DNA from: Lentinus brumalis
Lineage: Eukaryota; Basidiomycota; Agaricomycetes; Polyporales; Polyporaceae
DNA: 64,000 nt
Reading direction: 5' to 3'
NCBI GenBank assembly: GCA_001792895.1
Contig: MARA01000010.1
Location: 496,001-560,000, forward strand
Made by a program: the position numbers and the translations under genes. The number at the start of each line of letters is the position of its first letter. The stretch's first letter is position 1. Below, piece by piece: positions 12,377 through 23,740 of this stretch. The notes beneath the pieces were generated by a model that saw nothing but the letters and a program-made list of their open reading frames with translations, had not been told where the DNA came from and ran no database searches.

Positions 12377-13300
12377 TTTGTCTCTCAACTCTGTCTTTCT
12401 TTCTTTTCTGCGTTGATAAATGGCTCGGAGACGACACGCACAATGCACCTCAAGTAACGGGCCACATATGCACCACACGCTGTCCACCTCTCGGTTCCTT
12501 TCAGAACTTCAGGTTGCAGAAGGCTTCAAGACTCGCGCTCATGGAGGACAGAGTGATCCGGCGGGTATGTGCAGACAGCTCGTTCTACTCTCACATGTAT
12601 CGAGTGCCCGTAGCCATTCGTTCATCTCTCGCTGTCCTCGCTGTTCTCGCTATCCTCGCTGTCCTCGACTGCCTTACCTCCAATATATCCGGCACACATC
12701 GCGTTATCCACTGCGTTCAACGCGTCGACGGCCGCCGACAAGGTCTACACTCCGAAGATAACTACGTTGCTCGTCCTGGTAGTGCTCTCCGCGCTCATCG
12801 TCCTCGGGACTCTGGCCTTCTACTTCCAGAGCTACCCCCGTGCGTCCCAGGTCGACCACAGGATCGTCGACACTGAAGGTCAACACGTCAAGGATGCGTA
12901 CTTTAAGGTTGTCGATTGCGGCTCAGCTTCCTACTGTTGGTCACATCGCCTATCCTCTCGCGAGCCGAACCCTTCTTCCCGCACCTGCGCCCGAAGGCTC
13001 AGCCCCGCACACAGCTGGCCAGCTGGTCAAGACGTTGATGTTCTGGAGGGAAGGTGTGGTCAGCGTGAGTCGCTCTCTACTCCATATGTTGCGGCGCCGC
13101 TCACGCCGTGTGGGCCGACATCAGCGGGAGCCCTTCACTGTGGCTGACCGAAGGAGGACATCGAAGCTGGGAGCCTGGACGCGATTACTGCCAGCCTGGC
13201 CCAAATGGAGGAGCCTCCAAAGAAGAAGTGGTCTCCGTCCGGCGGGACGAGCACCTTGCTCTGCGGCTCTAACGTCGCCTCTCGCGGTCGTGGAGGCTGA
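12377..13300 (+). pseudogene. Unknown membrane protein with a one-base frameshift
   Basis: A splice chain can be followed. A hydrophobic stretch (VCLSTLSFFLFCVDKWLGDD) ends at a gtaacg donor; next come KASRLALMEDRVIRR and PFVHLSLSSLFSLSS; then a clear membrane helix (TTLLVLVVLSALIVLGTLAF) follows KVYTPKI. After VKDAY the frame must move by one base at the TTT near 12902-12904 to continue into SIAAQLPTVGHIAYPLASRT and GQLVKTLMFWREGVVS. A gtgagt...ccgaag intron then leads to EDIEAGSLDAITASLAQMEE and the stop at 13298-13300. The 5' end is not fixed. The layout (membrane helix, then a compact C-terminus) could be the C-terminal half of the same membrane-protein family as units A-D, but I cannot prove it. 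Either a pseudogene or a base-call error in a T run. Confidence 0.5.
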
Positions 13301-14536
13301 CCTACGCGCGTAGTTTGCAACCGAGCTCAATTTTGCAATGCTGCTCAAACCCCTCTCGGCCGCCTTACATAGGGTCCTCTGCTAGTCAGCAGAAGCATGA
13401 AGTCATTTTCGACCACCGCGGATGCCAACTTGAGTCGTGCTTTGACAGCGTCCGAGTCTGACTCTCCGATGCCGCTCTCGCCGGTCGCCGAGTCGTCCGC
13501 GGTTGCTCTCGTCATCGTCCCAACTCCGAATGATGTCCGCGAGTTCACGATTCAGTCGTCGCCAACAATCTCCTTGGCGGCTCCTAGGAGGTTGGGCATC
13601 GGCAGCCTCAAGGTCGAAGCGGGACGCGGACGTCGTACACAGGACTGGTCCTAACAGTCCCCCGGGACTCGGTCGGCACTTCGAGGAAGTGCGGTGCGAA
13701 GAGCTGGAGCCATCAGTTCGCTGTTCGCGAGCCCTCTCCCGCGATATCTGACGACTATCTCTGGGGGCGACGATGATTCATCCTGATGGCCGAACGCGTC
13801 TTCTCGGTCGGCTCAGTATCCGACATTCTGCACATTTTTCAAGAGGTCACCCGGGAGCTATCTACGCTCATGGACAGCTCGTCCTCTTTGGCGAGCAATC
13901 AGCGACTCCCCGTTGTCTGCGGGTCGGTCGCGAGCGCGGACGCCCTTCTCCGACCTAGTCGAGATCAGCTAGCGCCCTTTGATTCTGCTGGGGACGCGAG
14001 CATCGCGTCGCCGAGCTCGCAGTCGACGTCTTCAGCGAACATCGTGTTAAACAGAAGGACGCGCGCGACAAGAACGATAGCAACAATTGCAACGACGCCC
14101 GCGACAACGCGTCTGGTACTGGCTACGGGGCTTACATCAAGCTTCAGCTTCAGGGTCTGGTCAAAGGTCGGCGTTGCGCTTGGGCGTGACGCATAGTGCT
14201 GTTTGATACGCCCTTCCCTACCTACGCCTGTGGGCTTCCTATCGCCCTCCTCCTGGTAGAGCACAATGTTTTGTTTCAGTCCAAAGTTTAAGTTGTGTCT
14301 TCCTCTGTCCGTTTGTGTCCTGCCTCATTCGTCCATGTTGTGTCTCTGTACGCGTGTATTCGTCTCGCTCTGTTGATGCACCTTGGTATGTCTTTGTGGA
14401 CCTGCAGAACTCTCACTGTATGTGCGCCCGAATGTTGCGGGCGAGCGTCGGCATGGTATGCACAATATTAGGACCCAGATTCTCATCGAAAACCGTGCGC
14501 GAGAAAAGGTGAACAAGTCAAATTCAAATGTATTCT
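13301..14536. other. 1.2 kb without a gene I can identify
   Basis: Frames of 80-140 codons exist on both strands. One on + at 13786-14196 is Ser/Thr-rich. One on - at 13965-14264 contains a possible membrane helix (VVAGVVAIVAIVLVARVLLF). Neither shows a family motif or a convincing splice chain, so I annotate none of them. Confidence 0.4.
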
Positions 14537-14570
14537 GTAGACTACTGCAATGTTATGGCAGAGCTAAAGC
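14537..14570. repeat. Conserved short element, copy C
   Basis: Starts gtagactactgcaatgttat and continues ggcagagctaaagc. It is the closest to a consensus of the four copies (others at 3269, 9219 and 46336). Confidence 0.65.
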
Positions 14571-17526
14571 TTAAATCAATACGGGAGCGGGAGCTGTCTG
14601 ACCGTCCGAGCAAGCAAACATCAACATGACGCGAACAGCGCGCGCAGTTATCGGTAGGGCGGGCTGGCTACGTTGTGATGAGGGAAGACGTCAAGCAAGC
14701 TGTCCATGGGGCAGAAGAGACGGGAGGAGACAGCGGGCTTGGATGAGAGTGAGGCGAGGCATGATGTCGGGAAGCCCTCGTCGTCCATGACGTCTGGGAG
14801 ATCAATCGTCCCAATGAGCGGAGTGGGTGGATATACGATCGGCTCGAAAGTGTAGATGATCACTTTGAACGCCTGAAGCGATGGAGCGTGGCGTTGTCGA
14901 AGAAGAGCCCGTTGTATGCCAGATAGCTCAAGCTTCCTATGCCCGACGTCCTGGCCTCGTTCGAGGCCACGGGACTTGTCGTGTTGGAGGCGAGATACTC
15001 GCACGTCGCTGACGGAGACCTGGGGCGTGCACTGTACGGCGGAGAAGATCGGCTGCGGCTCGTAAGAGAAGAACCAGAAGACAACCGGGCGATGTTGAGG
15101 GGACGTCCCGGTGAAGTTGGTGCACTCCGCGAGGTCGGGCAGGGTCTCCACACCTGCGGCAGTAGAGATACTCGCACGTCGCTGACGGAGACATGGGGCG
15201 TGCACTGTACGGCGGAGAAGATCGGCTGCGGCTCGTAAGAGAAGAACCAGAAGACAACCGGGCGATGTTGAGGGACGTCCCGGTGAAGTTGGTGCACTCC
15301 GCGAGGTCGGGCAGGGTCTCCACACCTGCGGCAGTAGAGATACTCGCACGTCGCTGTCGGAGACATGCGGCGTGCACTGTACGGCGGATAAGATCGGCTG
15401 CGGCTCGTAAGAGAAGAACCAGAAGACAACCGGGCGATGTTGAGGGGACGTCCCGGTGAAGTTGGTGCACTCCGCGAGGTCGGGCAGGGTCTCCACACCT
15501 GCGGCAGTAATAGCCTGTCAGCGTCGTGATAGTGGGTCAAACAGTAGACTAGATGCATACCGAAGAGGTTGGACGAGTCACCGTCGACGGTGAAGGAGAA
15601 GCGGCAGTCGCCGAACCAGACGGTGTTGTTCCAGAGCATGGTACCGTCATTTTCCATGAGGAACTAGTACGAACACGCCTTCAGCCATAGACCCGCCCAA
15701 TGACATCGGGGAGCTTACCGTCGTGGGAGACACGCAGACAGCCCGGTTGAACACTGCCGTGACGTTGGCGTACGCCGTGCCGTTCTGCCCGACAGGAAGC
15801 TGGAGAGTGGCATTTATGATGAGCCAAATTGTTGCACCCAAGAGACATCAAGGCCGACTCACCTGGAACGCCTCCACTGCGTGTCCATCTTCCGTGATGA
15901 ATGTAGCAGGACCAATGTCGAAGAGGATCTGGGCAGTTGCGAAGCCAGATGCGCCTTGGAACGCTGGCAAACGGGTTGGTGAAAGGCGCAGATGACGATG
16001 AAGTCCAAAGCCCACCAATCATGTCCTTGAACTGGTCTCCGACGTCCTGGCTGGCCTTGCTGATGCCAGTGACGTTGTGTGCTAGAGTGCCATATATGTT
16101 ATACAGTGTCGCCGCATTGGACGATCAGATTGAGACGCACCAGGATACAACCACCAGACATCGCGCACGGACAGCATCGCTCCAGACAGAGGCTTCATGC
16201 GTGTGGTGAGCACCTAGAGAGGCACAGTGACATAAGTTCAGTGTCACGACGACGTGGAATAGACAGAATGGCCTACCCGTTGCCTGAGTAGTCCAAGAGG
16301 ACAGTCCTCTGGGACGATCGTCGGTCAAGTTGACTAGAGGCTGACATAGCAGAGTTGACTGCAGATCACATGTGGAACAAACTCGAGACGTGCTCGATCT
16401 CGGCGGAGAAGACGTCCCCACCGACATGGACGCGCGAAGTCGTCGATCGTGAACCGCTTCGCCTGGATATTCCAGTCCGGAATCCCACCAGTCCGCTTGT
16501 AAGCTGCGGAGACCTGTCCGTGCGCGCAGGTCAGTCCATCGCGTACGATGCGGACGGAACGCGAGTGTGGCTTACCGCTAGAAAGTGCTTGAATACCGCC
16601 GCGATCTGGATCGCCATGGAACTGATGGGGCCGGCGTGGATATCCGCCGTCCAGTCCGCGTAGCCAGGCCACTGCAACCACCACAGTTCAACCTCAACCA
16701 TCCTGGCACCCATCCACGACAAGAGACGCACCGAGATCTTCAAGCGCACGCTCCCGGCCGTGATGAGCTTTGTGACGGACATGTCGTTGGCGCGCGCAAA
16801 GCGCCCCGAGAGCGGTACCCAGGCTCTCCGAAACATGGAACGCGCATCACCTGAGGCCTCAGTATTGCATCCTGTACCATGTCCCAGAGAAGCGACAGCG
16901 CCATCGCAACCCCAAGCGGGCTGGAGCTCTGTGGCAGGATTAGGTCACACTTGCCATATCTAGGAAGTTTTTGCACTCACCACTAGGTAATACCGCCACC
17001 CATGATCCACCACCATGGCGGGTAACAGGTCGCCGAGCATCGGTAGTTCACCGGCGTACTCGGGACTGCGCAATGACCCGTCTGTTCGCGGTGGCTACCA
17101 AAGCGAGAAGGCGTGAATAGACGGTCAGCCAGGTCTCCAACATGGCACAAAAGATCTTCGCTCACCTGGACGCAGTATAGAGCGTGCCGTTCACCTCGAT
17201 GCGGCGTACGTGCTCAAGCTTCCCAGTGAGCGGACACGCATCGCGCATCTGAACGAGCCCCGGCGCGCGGCTGAATGTCGGCGGCCCGATCCATGACGGT
17301 CTCGATGGCTTGCGCAGGATTCGGGCCCTGGCCCTGTGCTTGAGCCCGTCGGAGACGTCTGGCATGTCGTCCATGGGTGGCGTCAGCGTGTCGTGCATTT
17401 GTGAGTACAGAAGGAACGACGCACGACAGGCTCTGTGAGGCGGCGACCGAAGTCTTGAGAAGTTTGTCTGTGAGAGAGGAGCGAGAAGAGAGTGCTGCAA
17501 GGCAGCTTTGGAGGACGCGAGCCCAT
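14571..17526 (-). pseudogene. Membrane-protein family copy C, with internal triplication and broken frames
   Basis: The ATG at 17526 opens MGSRPPKLPCSTLFS. The conserved SLTDKLLK follows only after a one-base shift, because the spacer is 34 rather than 33 nt long compared with unit B. Recognisable later parts, in several frames, are TGKLEHVRRIEVNGTLYTAS, WWLQWPGYADWTADIHAG, TMLWNNTVWFGDCRFSFTVD and RPVVFWFFSYEPQPIFSAVQ. These resemble an extracellular, disulphide-containing region of a multi-pass membrane protein. The last of them lies in a 173-bp segment present three times in tandem (14998-15515). Because 173 is not a multiple of three, the copies cannot all be read in one frame. Function unknown; I infer a pseudogene. 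Confidence 0.55.
14998..15515. repeat. Three tandem 172-173 bp intragenic copies
   Basis: Unit starts are at 14998, 15171 and 15343. Each begins ctcgcacgtcgctg and ends near cacacctgcggcagta. The copies differ by a few substitutions and one G (173, 172 and 173 bp). On the - strand every copy encodes the segment with VVFWFFSYEPQP followed by an acceptor-like ctactgccgcag. The high identity points to a recent duplication inside the gene. Confidence 0.9.
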
Positions 17527-17594
17527 TGTTCGGGGCGAGGAGAGGCTGGTGAGAGAGGTTGCGAGGGTGAGTGAGTAACCTGGAAGACAGCCTG

Positions 17595-17603
17595 CCTTAT
17601 ATA
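17595..17603 (-). promoter_or_regulatory. TATA box of membrane-protein unit C
   Basis: On the - strand this reads TATATAAGG, about 75 bp upstream of the ATG at 17526. The position is equivalent to the boxes at 4861, 11572 and 47811. Confidence 0.6.
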
Positions 17604-17636
17604 CCCTGGCTGGCTTCATTGTAGATGTTGACGCTT

Positions 17637-17707
17637 AAATGGCGTGGGTAGCCGCCTTGATAGTGCTTTGCCTTGTGGTAGCTTGTGGTGCCGCATTGGC
17701 ACGGGCC
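17637..17707 (-). promoter_or_regulatory. Upstream promoter block shared with unit D
   Basis: Contains aaatggcgtgggtag and gtgccgcattggcacg, matched at 47850-47908 by ggatggcgtgggtgg and gagccgcattggcacg. The second motif holds an inverted repeat (gtgcc...ggcac) in this copy. The position just upstream of the TATA box suggests either a conserved regulatory region or recent shared ancestry. Confidence 0.5.
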
Positions 17708-18175
17708 AAAACACAAAGCGAAACAATGGCCCTTTGGACTGCTTGCACAGCATGCCATGCAAGATCCGAAAAAGGGTGTCGCTCCCACCCACTTGTCGAG
17801 TAGGTCAAGGCGAGGCGCATACAAGCTGGACTCTGGGAGTTCAAGCACACATACCTGCGCATTCCGACGCAGAGGTAAGTATCGCCTATGCTGGCAAGGG
17901 GCGTACTTAGTCAGCAGGAGGGCGGCGGCAGTGAACAATGAGCACGAACTAACGCGGGACTCTGCACCTGAATGACAGAATGACAGTAGTATTCCACAAC
18001 CGCGTAAACAAACACGCAGCGCATTCGGGCCATGCGTTGTTGCAACGAAGTGAACTTGATAAAGACGACTTGGCAGTACGACGACAGGGCGATAGTACTA
18101 TAGAGGCCCTCAGTCATTCCAGCCAGATCTGCGGAACGTATGAGCGACAGAGATATTCGCAGTTACAACAGGAAG

Positions 18176-19031
18176 CTAGCCACGTGTCGAGCCGGTCCCA
18201 AGATCCACAGCCGGAAGTATCTCCCGACGAGCTGCATCTGCAATCGCCGCAGCGGCTGACAGCTTGCCCGACGACGGGCTGGCCTCCGGCCCGGGAGGCG
18301 TCCCGTACGCGAAGATCGAGGATGACATGCTGAGAGCGATGCTCAGCCCGCCAAAGCTTGAGATCGAGCTTATGCGGGACCGCACGCTGCGAGGACTCTC
18401 GCAAGGGGGGGCGTCGGCGTAGTATGGCGGACCGTATGGGTCGGTGCGCTGGACGCCGTTGCGGATGCAGTCTTCGGGCTCCGAGCTGGACGAGGCTGAC
18501 GAGTCGGAGGAGGCTGACGAGTCGGAGGAGGCTGACGAGTCGGAGGTGGACTGAGAGGATATGGTAGTCCCGGGAGAGCCTGCGGAACTATCGTCTGATC
18601 CGGCCGAGCTGAATGAGTGTCGCAACGAGGACAGCACTACTCGAAGCTTGACGCTCTTGCGTGGCGACGCCTCTTTAGGGTGAGATGGGAGTAAATTGCC
18701 CGCTATACCGTCGAGAGGCATGGTCAGCGAGAGTCTCGGACCATGCAGAATGAGAGAACTCACCTCGCTCGCGCCTTTGCCCGAATCCGCGACTGAACAC
18801 CTTGAAGGGATTCTCGAAACGTGTCTCAAACACCTCTTCGGCAAGCGAGTTCTCCCGACATGCAGGGCGGGCGAGACGCGGTCGGTCTGTCGAGTCGGTG
18901 CTAGACCGTGACCGGCCTTCGTTGAACGTATGCGCTCGGTGTCTCTTGGGAGTGCGCGGCACCTGGCCGGATTGGAGCCCCTCTGAAGAACAAGAGGTAG
19001 CAATCGAAAGGGAGAGCAAAGGAGAAGACAT
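18176..19031 (-). CDS. Ser-rich low-complexity protein of unknown function
   Basis: Two exons join in frame: 19031-18764 and 18702-18176, with intron gtgagt...ggtatag (61 nt). They give about 264 residues. The N-terminal part (MSSPLLSLSIATSCSSEG, VPRTPKRHRAHTFNEG) is basic and Ser/Pro-rich and ends in a more ordered stretch (NSLAEEVFETRFENPFKVFS). The second exon contains a Ser/Asp tract built from three 18-bp repeats at about 18490-18546 (SDSSAS repeated), then SRISSISSFGGLSIALSMSS. No domain recognised; no signal peptide. The splice sites and the well-behaved frame make it a plausible gene, probably a disordered nuclear or cytosolic protein. A read-through - strand frame starting at 19120 is an alternative model. 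Confidence 0.55.
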
Positions 19032-20424
19032 GTGAGAAGCGATAGAAAGCGAGTGCGGCGGCTCCAGGCTCTGCGAAGAGGATCAAGTCGGAGGTCAGGG
19101 GACAACGCAGCCGTCCCCAATGAGGCTGACAGAAATTGGAGATGGGACGGCGAAGGAGCTCACGTCACCTGACGCTTCGATACATAAATGGGCCAGTATG
19201 TGAGTTACTTCCCTCCTACGGTCAGCACGAGCTGCTTCGCCTAGACTCCAGAACTTCCGGAGTGTCTGATGCAAGTCGGATGAGGCTCGAGCCCTCTTCT
19301 TGAAATCAGAACCTGCGAGCCACCGGTATCTGCGGGGTTAACGACGCCCAGTGGCCACGCATGTTGATGCGCTGGGCTGAATACATGAAAATTGTGGTCA
19401 AGAACGGTGCACGATCCCAGGAGGTGCTGGTGAGCTCACCGGAAGCTTGCGACTGTCGAATGTCGCAGGCCCGCATAAAGGTTCAAACCAAAGCAGAATG
19501 TCCATAAGTGGGTTATACCGGGTGCGATACAGTCGTGATCAACGAAGACAGAGGTGAAGCTCTTCAAGCTGTGCTGCCTCGTCGAGGTTCAATATTCTCA
19601 CCTTCCTTATTTGTGATCTGAGCGCCGCTCTGTTGGCACGCAGGCGTTTATTCGGGACCCAACCTTGTCTCGAACTCGTCGAAGGCAGACAGGGCAGTCT
19701 CACGAACGCATGGCGACCAAGATCCTCTGCAGGCCGCTTTCTTCTGGATGTTTGCTGTGGGAGTCTTCTGCGCTGCCTATCCCTCACGAACGCTCACGTT
19801 CACCGGTTTCGTTCCTGTCCGGGTCCGAGTCGGCCACAGGCCGACTCGTGAGCGTCCACGTACTGGCGGCCCTTATCCTCGTCATCATTCTCTCGAGACA
19901 AGTGTGCTTCGGATGGTCCTCTGATGCGAACATCATAGGTGTTATTGCCACTCGTCAGGGTCTCTACGTACGATGCGAGAGGCAATCCGATCGGAGGCCC
20001 GGCCGGTGCTCACTGCTCGCCACCGCCATCCTACGCGTGCTCACAATGTATGTGATACAAGCGAGACTGCATCAACTTATGTACAAATGTGGATCAAGGA
20101 CTACCTCCTATGGGAACGAGCGGTGAGTCTCAGAACTTCCTCTGACGGATAACACACTACGTCAACTGATACCGTGACCATATCGTCGTGACGAAAACCC
20201 GACAGAAATAAACTTCACTCACCTCCCGGATAAACCAGTCGTCATCCTATCTTATGCGGTGTGAGGGCGAAGTGTCTTTCTACACGCATCTGTCTAGCTC
20301 ACTGACCAAATGGTATAGCCTTCTCCCCGTGAGATCCCGCTGCAGCCCTTCTATGCTCCCAGGCGACGTAAAGCCACTGACGGGCTGGAACACCTGACTA
20401 ACAGTTGGTGAGCTGGACACTCTC
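19032..20424. other. 1.4 kb with no recognisable gene
   Basis: One + strand frame of 153 codons (19665-20126) contains a hydrophobic stretch (VHVLAALILVIILSRQV) but no family motif or splice support. The right end is the promoter region of the second P450. Confidence 0.4.
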
Positions 20425-20431
20425 ATATAAG
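20425..20431 (+). promoter_or_regulatory. TATA-like box of P450-2
   Basis: The sequence atataag lies about 62 bp upstream of the ATG at 20493. Confidence 0.45.
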
Positions 20432-20492
20432 AGCCGATACAGACAGGTCGACCTTTCTCATACTCCGTAACCCCACTTCCTCTGATCGAAAC

Positions 20493-22864
20493 ATGCCCCT
20501 TACTCTGCTTGCGATTGTAGCCGCCGCCGCCGTCTTGGTCGGCCTATTCTCCAAGTCGATTCGTCGAAAGTCTATCAAGCAAGTCCGTGGACCGTCTTTG
20601 CCGTCATTCCTATTCGGTAAGTGTCTTTCGCATATGGCCGCCTTGCGCTGGAGTTTCTTACAGATTCTGCAATACTGTTCAGGACACGAGCTCGCCCTCA
20701 GCTCCCAGGAGGAGGTTGGTGGCCTTGAATCCGAATGGCTGCGGGTGTATGGCCCCACGTGGCGGATTGGCGGCAACTTTGGGGTGAGTCGCATCTCTGG
20801 CATCTCTGACACGGGATTAATCCGAGGCGCCCGCACAGACGGACATCCTCATGACGGCTGACCCGAAGGTATGCACAATCTGCCATTCTCGACCTGCGAT
20901 GTTTTTTTGAGTGATACCTAGGCGTTGCAACACATCTACCACAAGTCGGGTTACAACTACACCAAGAGGACGTCGGACAACTTCATGGGACAGATGATGG
21001 GTGGCCCGGGTATCGTGGTTGCGCTTGGTGGGTCACATCATTTTTTGTCGCGGAACGCTGTTTTGACCACGTCTGAAGGGAGAGACCATGTACGCCATCG
21101 CAAGATAATGAACCCAGCGTTCAACGCAACCCAACTCAAGGCGTTCTTGCCACTCTTCCAACGCATCAGTTCGAAGGTGAGTCATTTCTTGCTGTCAATA
21201 CGCCCGAGCTGACACTTCGTCCTACCTGCCAGATGATCGAACAATGGAAGGCTGAGCTTGTTAGTAGCGAACAGATGGACGTCATGGTCAACAAGTGGCT
21301 GAGCCGCGCGACGCTGGACATCATCGGCGAAGGTGAATCGATTCACTGGCAGGGCGAATGCGTCAGAAGTCACTCAACGATACGTGGTCGCAGCTGCCTT
21401 TGACTACGACTACGGCGCGCTTGACCAGGGCGGAGCTAGCCCACTCGGCAAGGCCTACGACAACCTCTTGTGAGCTGCGCATGCGATTGGTCACACGATA
21501 TGAGTCGGTGGTTAACCGGCCTCCCAACAGCAAAGACGTTAACTTCCAGCCTTCTGCGGCTGCGGCGTTTTTCCGCGCAACGTGGAACTACATACCGACT
21601 CTTGTCCTCAGGCCTGTCGAGTTCATACCCGCCGGTCCTTTCAAGCGCATGCGCGACCTGAGGAACCTCTTTGCTAAATATGGGTCGCAGATCCTGCGAG
21701 AGCAGCGCACCGAAGTCGACGTCGAGAAGCCGTCCAACAGCAAGGACGTCATGAGCATCTTGAGTAGGTGTTCCTCCGCTTCTTCCACTTCTCAAAGGCC
21801 CCGCTGACTTCCCCGCATCAAGTCAAGGCCAACGCTTCTGCAGATCCGAAGACACGCCTCACGGACGCAGAGCTTATGGCGGAGATGTACACGCTCACGC
21901 TTGCGGGTCATGAAACGACCAGCTCGACGCTGACGTTTCTCACGTACGAGCTGGCGCGGCACCCCGACTACCAGGTGCGGATGCGCCGGGAGATCCAGGA
22001 TCGCCGCGCGCTGGTCGCAGCTCGTGGAGACACTGATTTCACTATGGAGGATCTTGACTCACTGCCGCTCACCATCAACGCTATCAAGGTGCGTGGCCCT
22101 TATTCGAAGCAGGTAGAGGGTTGCTGAGAAGATCGCCATGACAGGAAACTCTCCGCGTCCACCCGATAGTTCCGCAGCTCCTTCGCGTTGCAGTCAAGGA
22201 CGACGTTATACCACTCTCGTACCCTATCGTGTCGACCACTGGGGATACCATCACGGAAGTCCCCGTACAGGCAGGTCAGGTTATAATGACCTCATTCGGT
22301 AGCTACCACCGGTACGTCCGACTTCGAATGATCATGATCTATACGTCTGACTGCCCGCAGGCTGACGGACGTGTGGGGAGACGACGCGGATGTCTGGAAC
22401 CCCGACCGTTTCTTCCGTCCCGAGACCGGTAAGCACACGAACGTCGGTGTCTTCGCAAACTTGTGAGTTGTCGTGATAGGGCTCGTTGCATACTTCCTGT
22501 CCGCTGACCAGAAAACTTCTCGACTATTCAGGATGACGTTCTGTGAGTGTTACTTCTCCGAGGTACTTATGCTGACACTGACGGTGTCCCCAGCTGCTGG
22601 AGTACGCGCCTGTATAGGCTGGCGGTTCTCGTGAGTCCGCCATATCATACGACCGTCACGCTGTCACTGAATCTTCTGGATTGCAGCGTCATCGAGATGC
22701 AAGCGATTTTGGCCGAGACTCTCGAGAACTTCGAGTTCGCCCTCCCCAAGGAGAAGCTGGATATCATCAGAGCTCCCGCGGGACCCCTCATGGTGCCAAT
22801 CATCAGGGGAAAAGAGGACCTCGGAACTGTGATGCCTCTTCGGGTGTCCTTGGTGCAGAAGTGA
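20493..22864 (+). CDS. Cytochrome P450 monooxygenase, paralogue 2
   Basis: Paralogue of the gene at 6473, with the same exon plan and intact heme site. The N-terminal anchor is MPLTLLAIVAAAAVLVGLFS; the hinge is VRGPSLPSFLFG. Early exons (20493-20616, 20683-20783, 20839-20868, 20922 onward) encode GGLESEWLRVYGPTWRIG, DILMTADPK and ALQHIYHKSGYNYTKRTS. Later come HRKIMNPAFNATQLKAFLP, the I-helix AGHETTSS, the K-helix ETLRVHP, NPDRFFRPE and the heme loop FSAGVRACIG, with Cys as the axial ligand. The 11-nt exon at 22532-22542 is conserved with paralogue 1. The C-terminus matches its paralogue to the stop at 22862-22864. ER-bound oxidation of an unknown substrate; no obvious biosynthetic core enzyme lies beside it. 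Confidence 0.93.
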
Positions 22865-23740
22865 TATGACTGCAAGCATCCGGTATCTTCTGCTCATGTA
22901 CGAGATCAGTACGTTGTTGCGGCTCGCCCTGTTTGACGACTTTACCTGTTGAACATCGTCGGGCGTTCCTCGAGTATACGACGGAGGTTTACACAGACCA
23001 TGAGATTCCGAATAGATGACTAGCGCGCCCAATGCATAGCAGTGCACAGTCTGATTCAGAGATGCAAACTGCCACTAACATCTCATAGGATCCTTATCTC
23101 GATCCAGCGCCTAGATTGTCTCTCGCTGACTCGCGCGCCAATCTTGGCTCGGACACACCTCAACGTCAAACAGAATGAACTCTACCGCAGTTTGCTTGAC
23201 CTCTACGAGTCTACGAGGGCCGCTAGTGACCTACAACCGGCGCCACATCGAGCTGCAATGTGAGTCACATCGCCTACCATGTTTTGCGCCGTGTCTCTTT
23301 GATCTCGCACCCTCGGTAGATGTCTGCTGCCTACTAGTAGTGCTTCACCTTGCTCCCCATAGTTGCCCTACAAGCTGAGACCGAGACGGAAGAGCACAAA
23401 GCGTGGTTAGCGGGGCACTGACGTACTCGTACATCCAGAAGCTCTCCGCCGGTTCGGAAACCGAATATGCTCCCTTGCTTGCTTTGGAAGTTCAATGGTA
23501 CGCCCTCAGTTCGAAAATCACACGAACGATGCTGACGGCGTTTATGCAGGCTTGAGAATGAAGTGGACCTGCATTGGATGCTCCAGTTCCATCATGATAC
23601 AGCCTCAAATCGCACGGCTTATTCTGCGGAGCAGCGAAGTTCGAACAAGACATTGTGCTCCTGAAGGTCATTCAGGGACTAGAAATTTTGTATGCATATG
23701 TGATACATAGTCCTCTAACGTAAATATCGTCAGCCCCTGC
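22865..23740. other. 3' flank of P450-2, no gene seen
   Basis: Includes the 25-nt block 23090-23114 shared with the flank of P450-1. The remaining short frames have no recognisable content. Confidence 0.5.
23090..23114. repeat. 25-nt block shared by the two P450 3' flanks, copy 2
   Basis: Starts atccttatctcgatccagcg and ends cctag; two differences from 8982-9006. Confidence 0.6.

Noticed and set aside
14860..15657. Two overlapping long - strand frames (265 and 282 codons) as separate proteins
   Set aside because: Both are produced by the same 173-bp triplication being read in different frames. Family homology jumps between them.
18176..19120. Single-exon 314-codon version of the Ser-rich gene
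   Set aside because: The two-exon model starting at 19031 uses a clean gtgagt...tatag intron and gives a better-behaved N-terminus. The single-exon version reads the first part in an Arg/Leu-rich frame.
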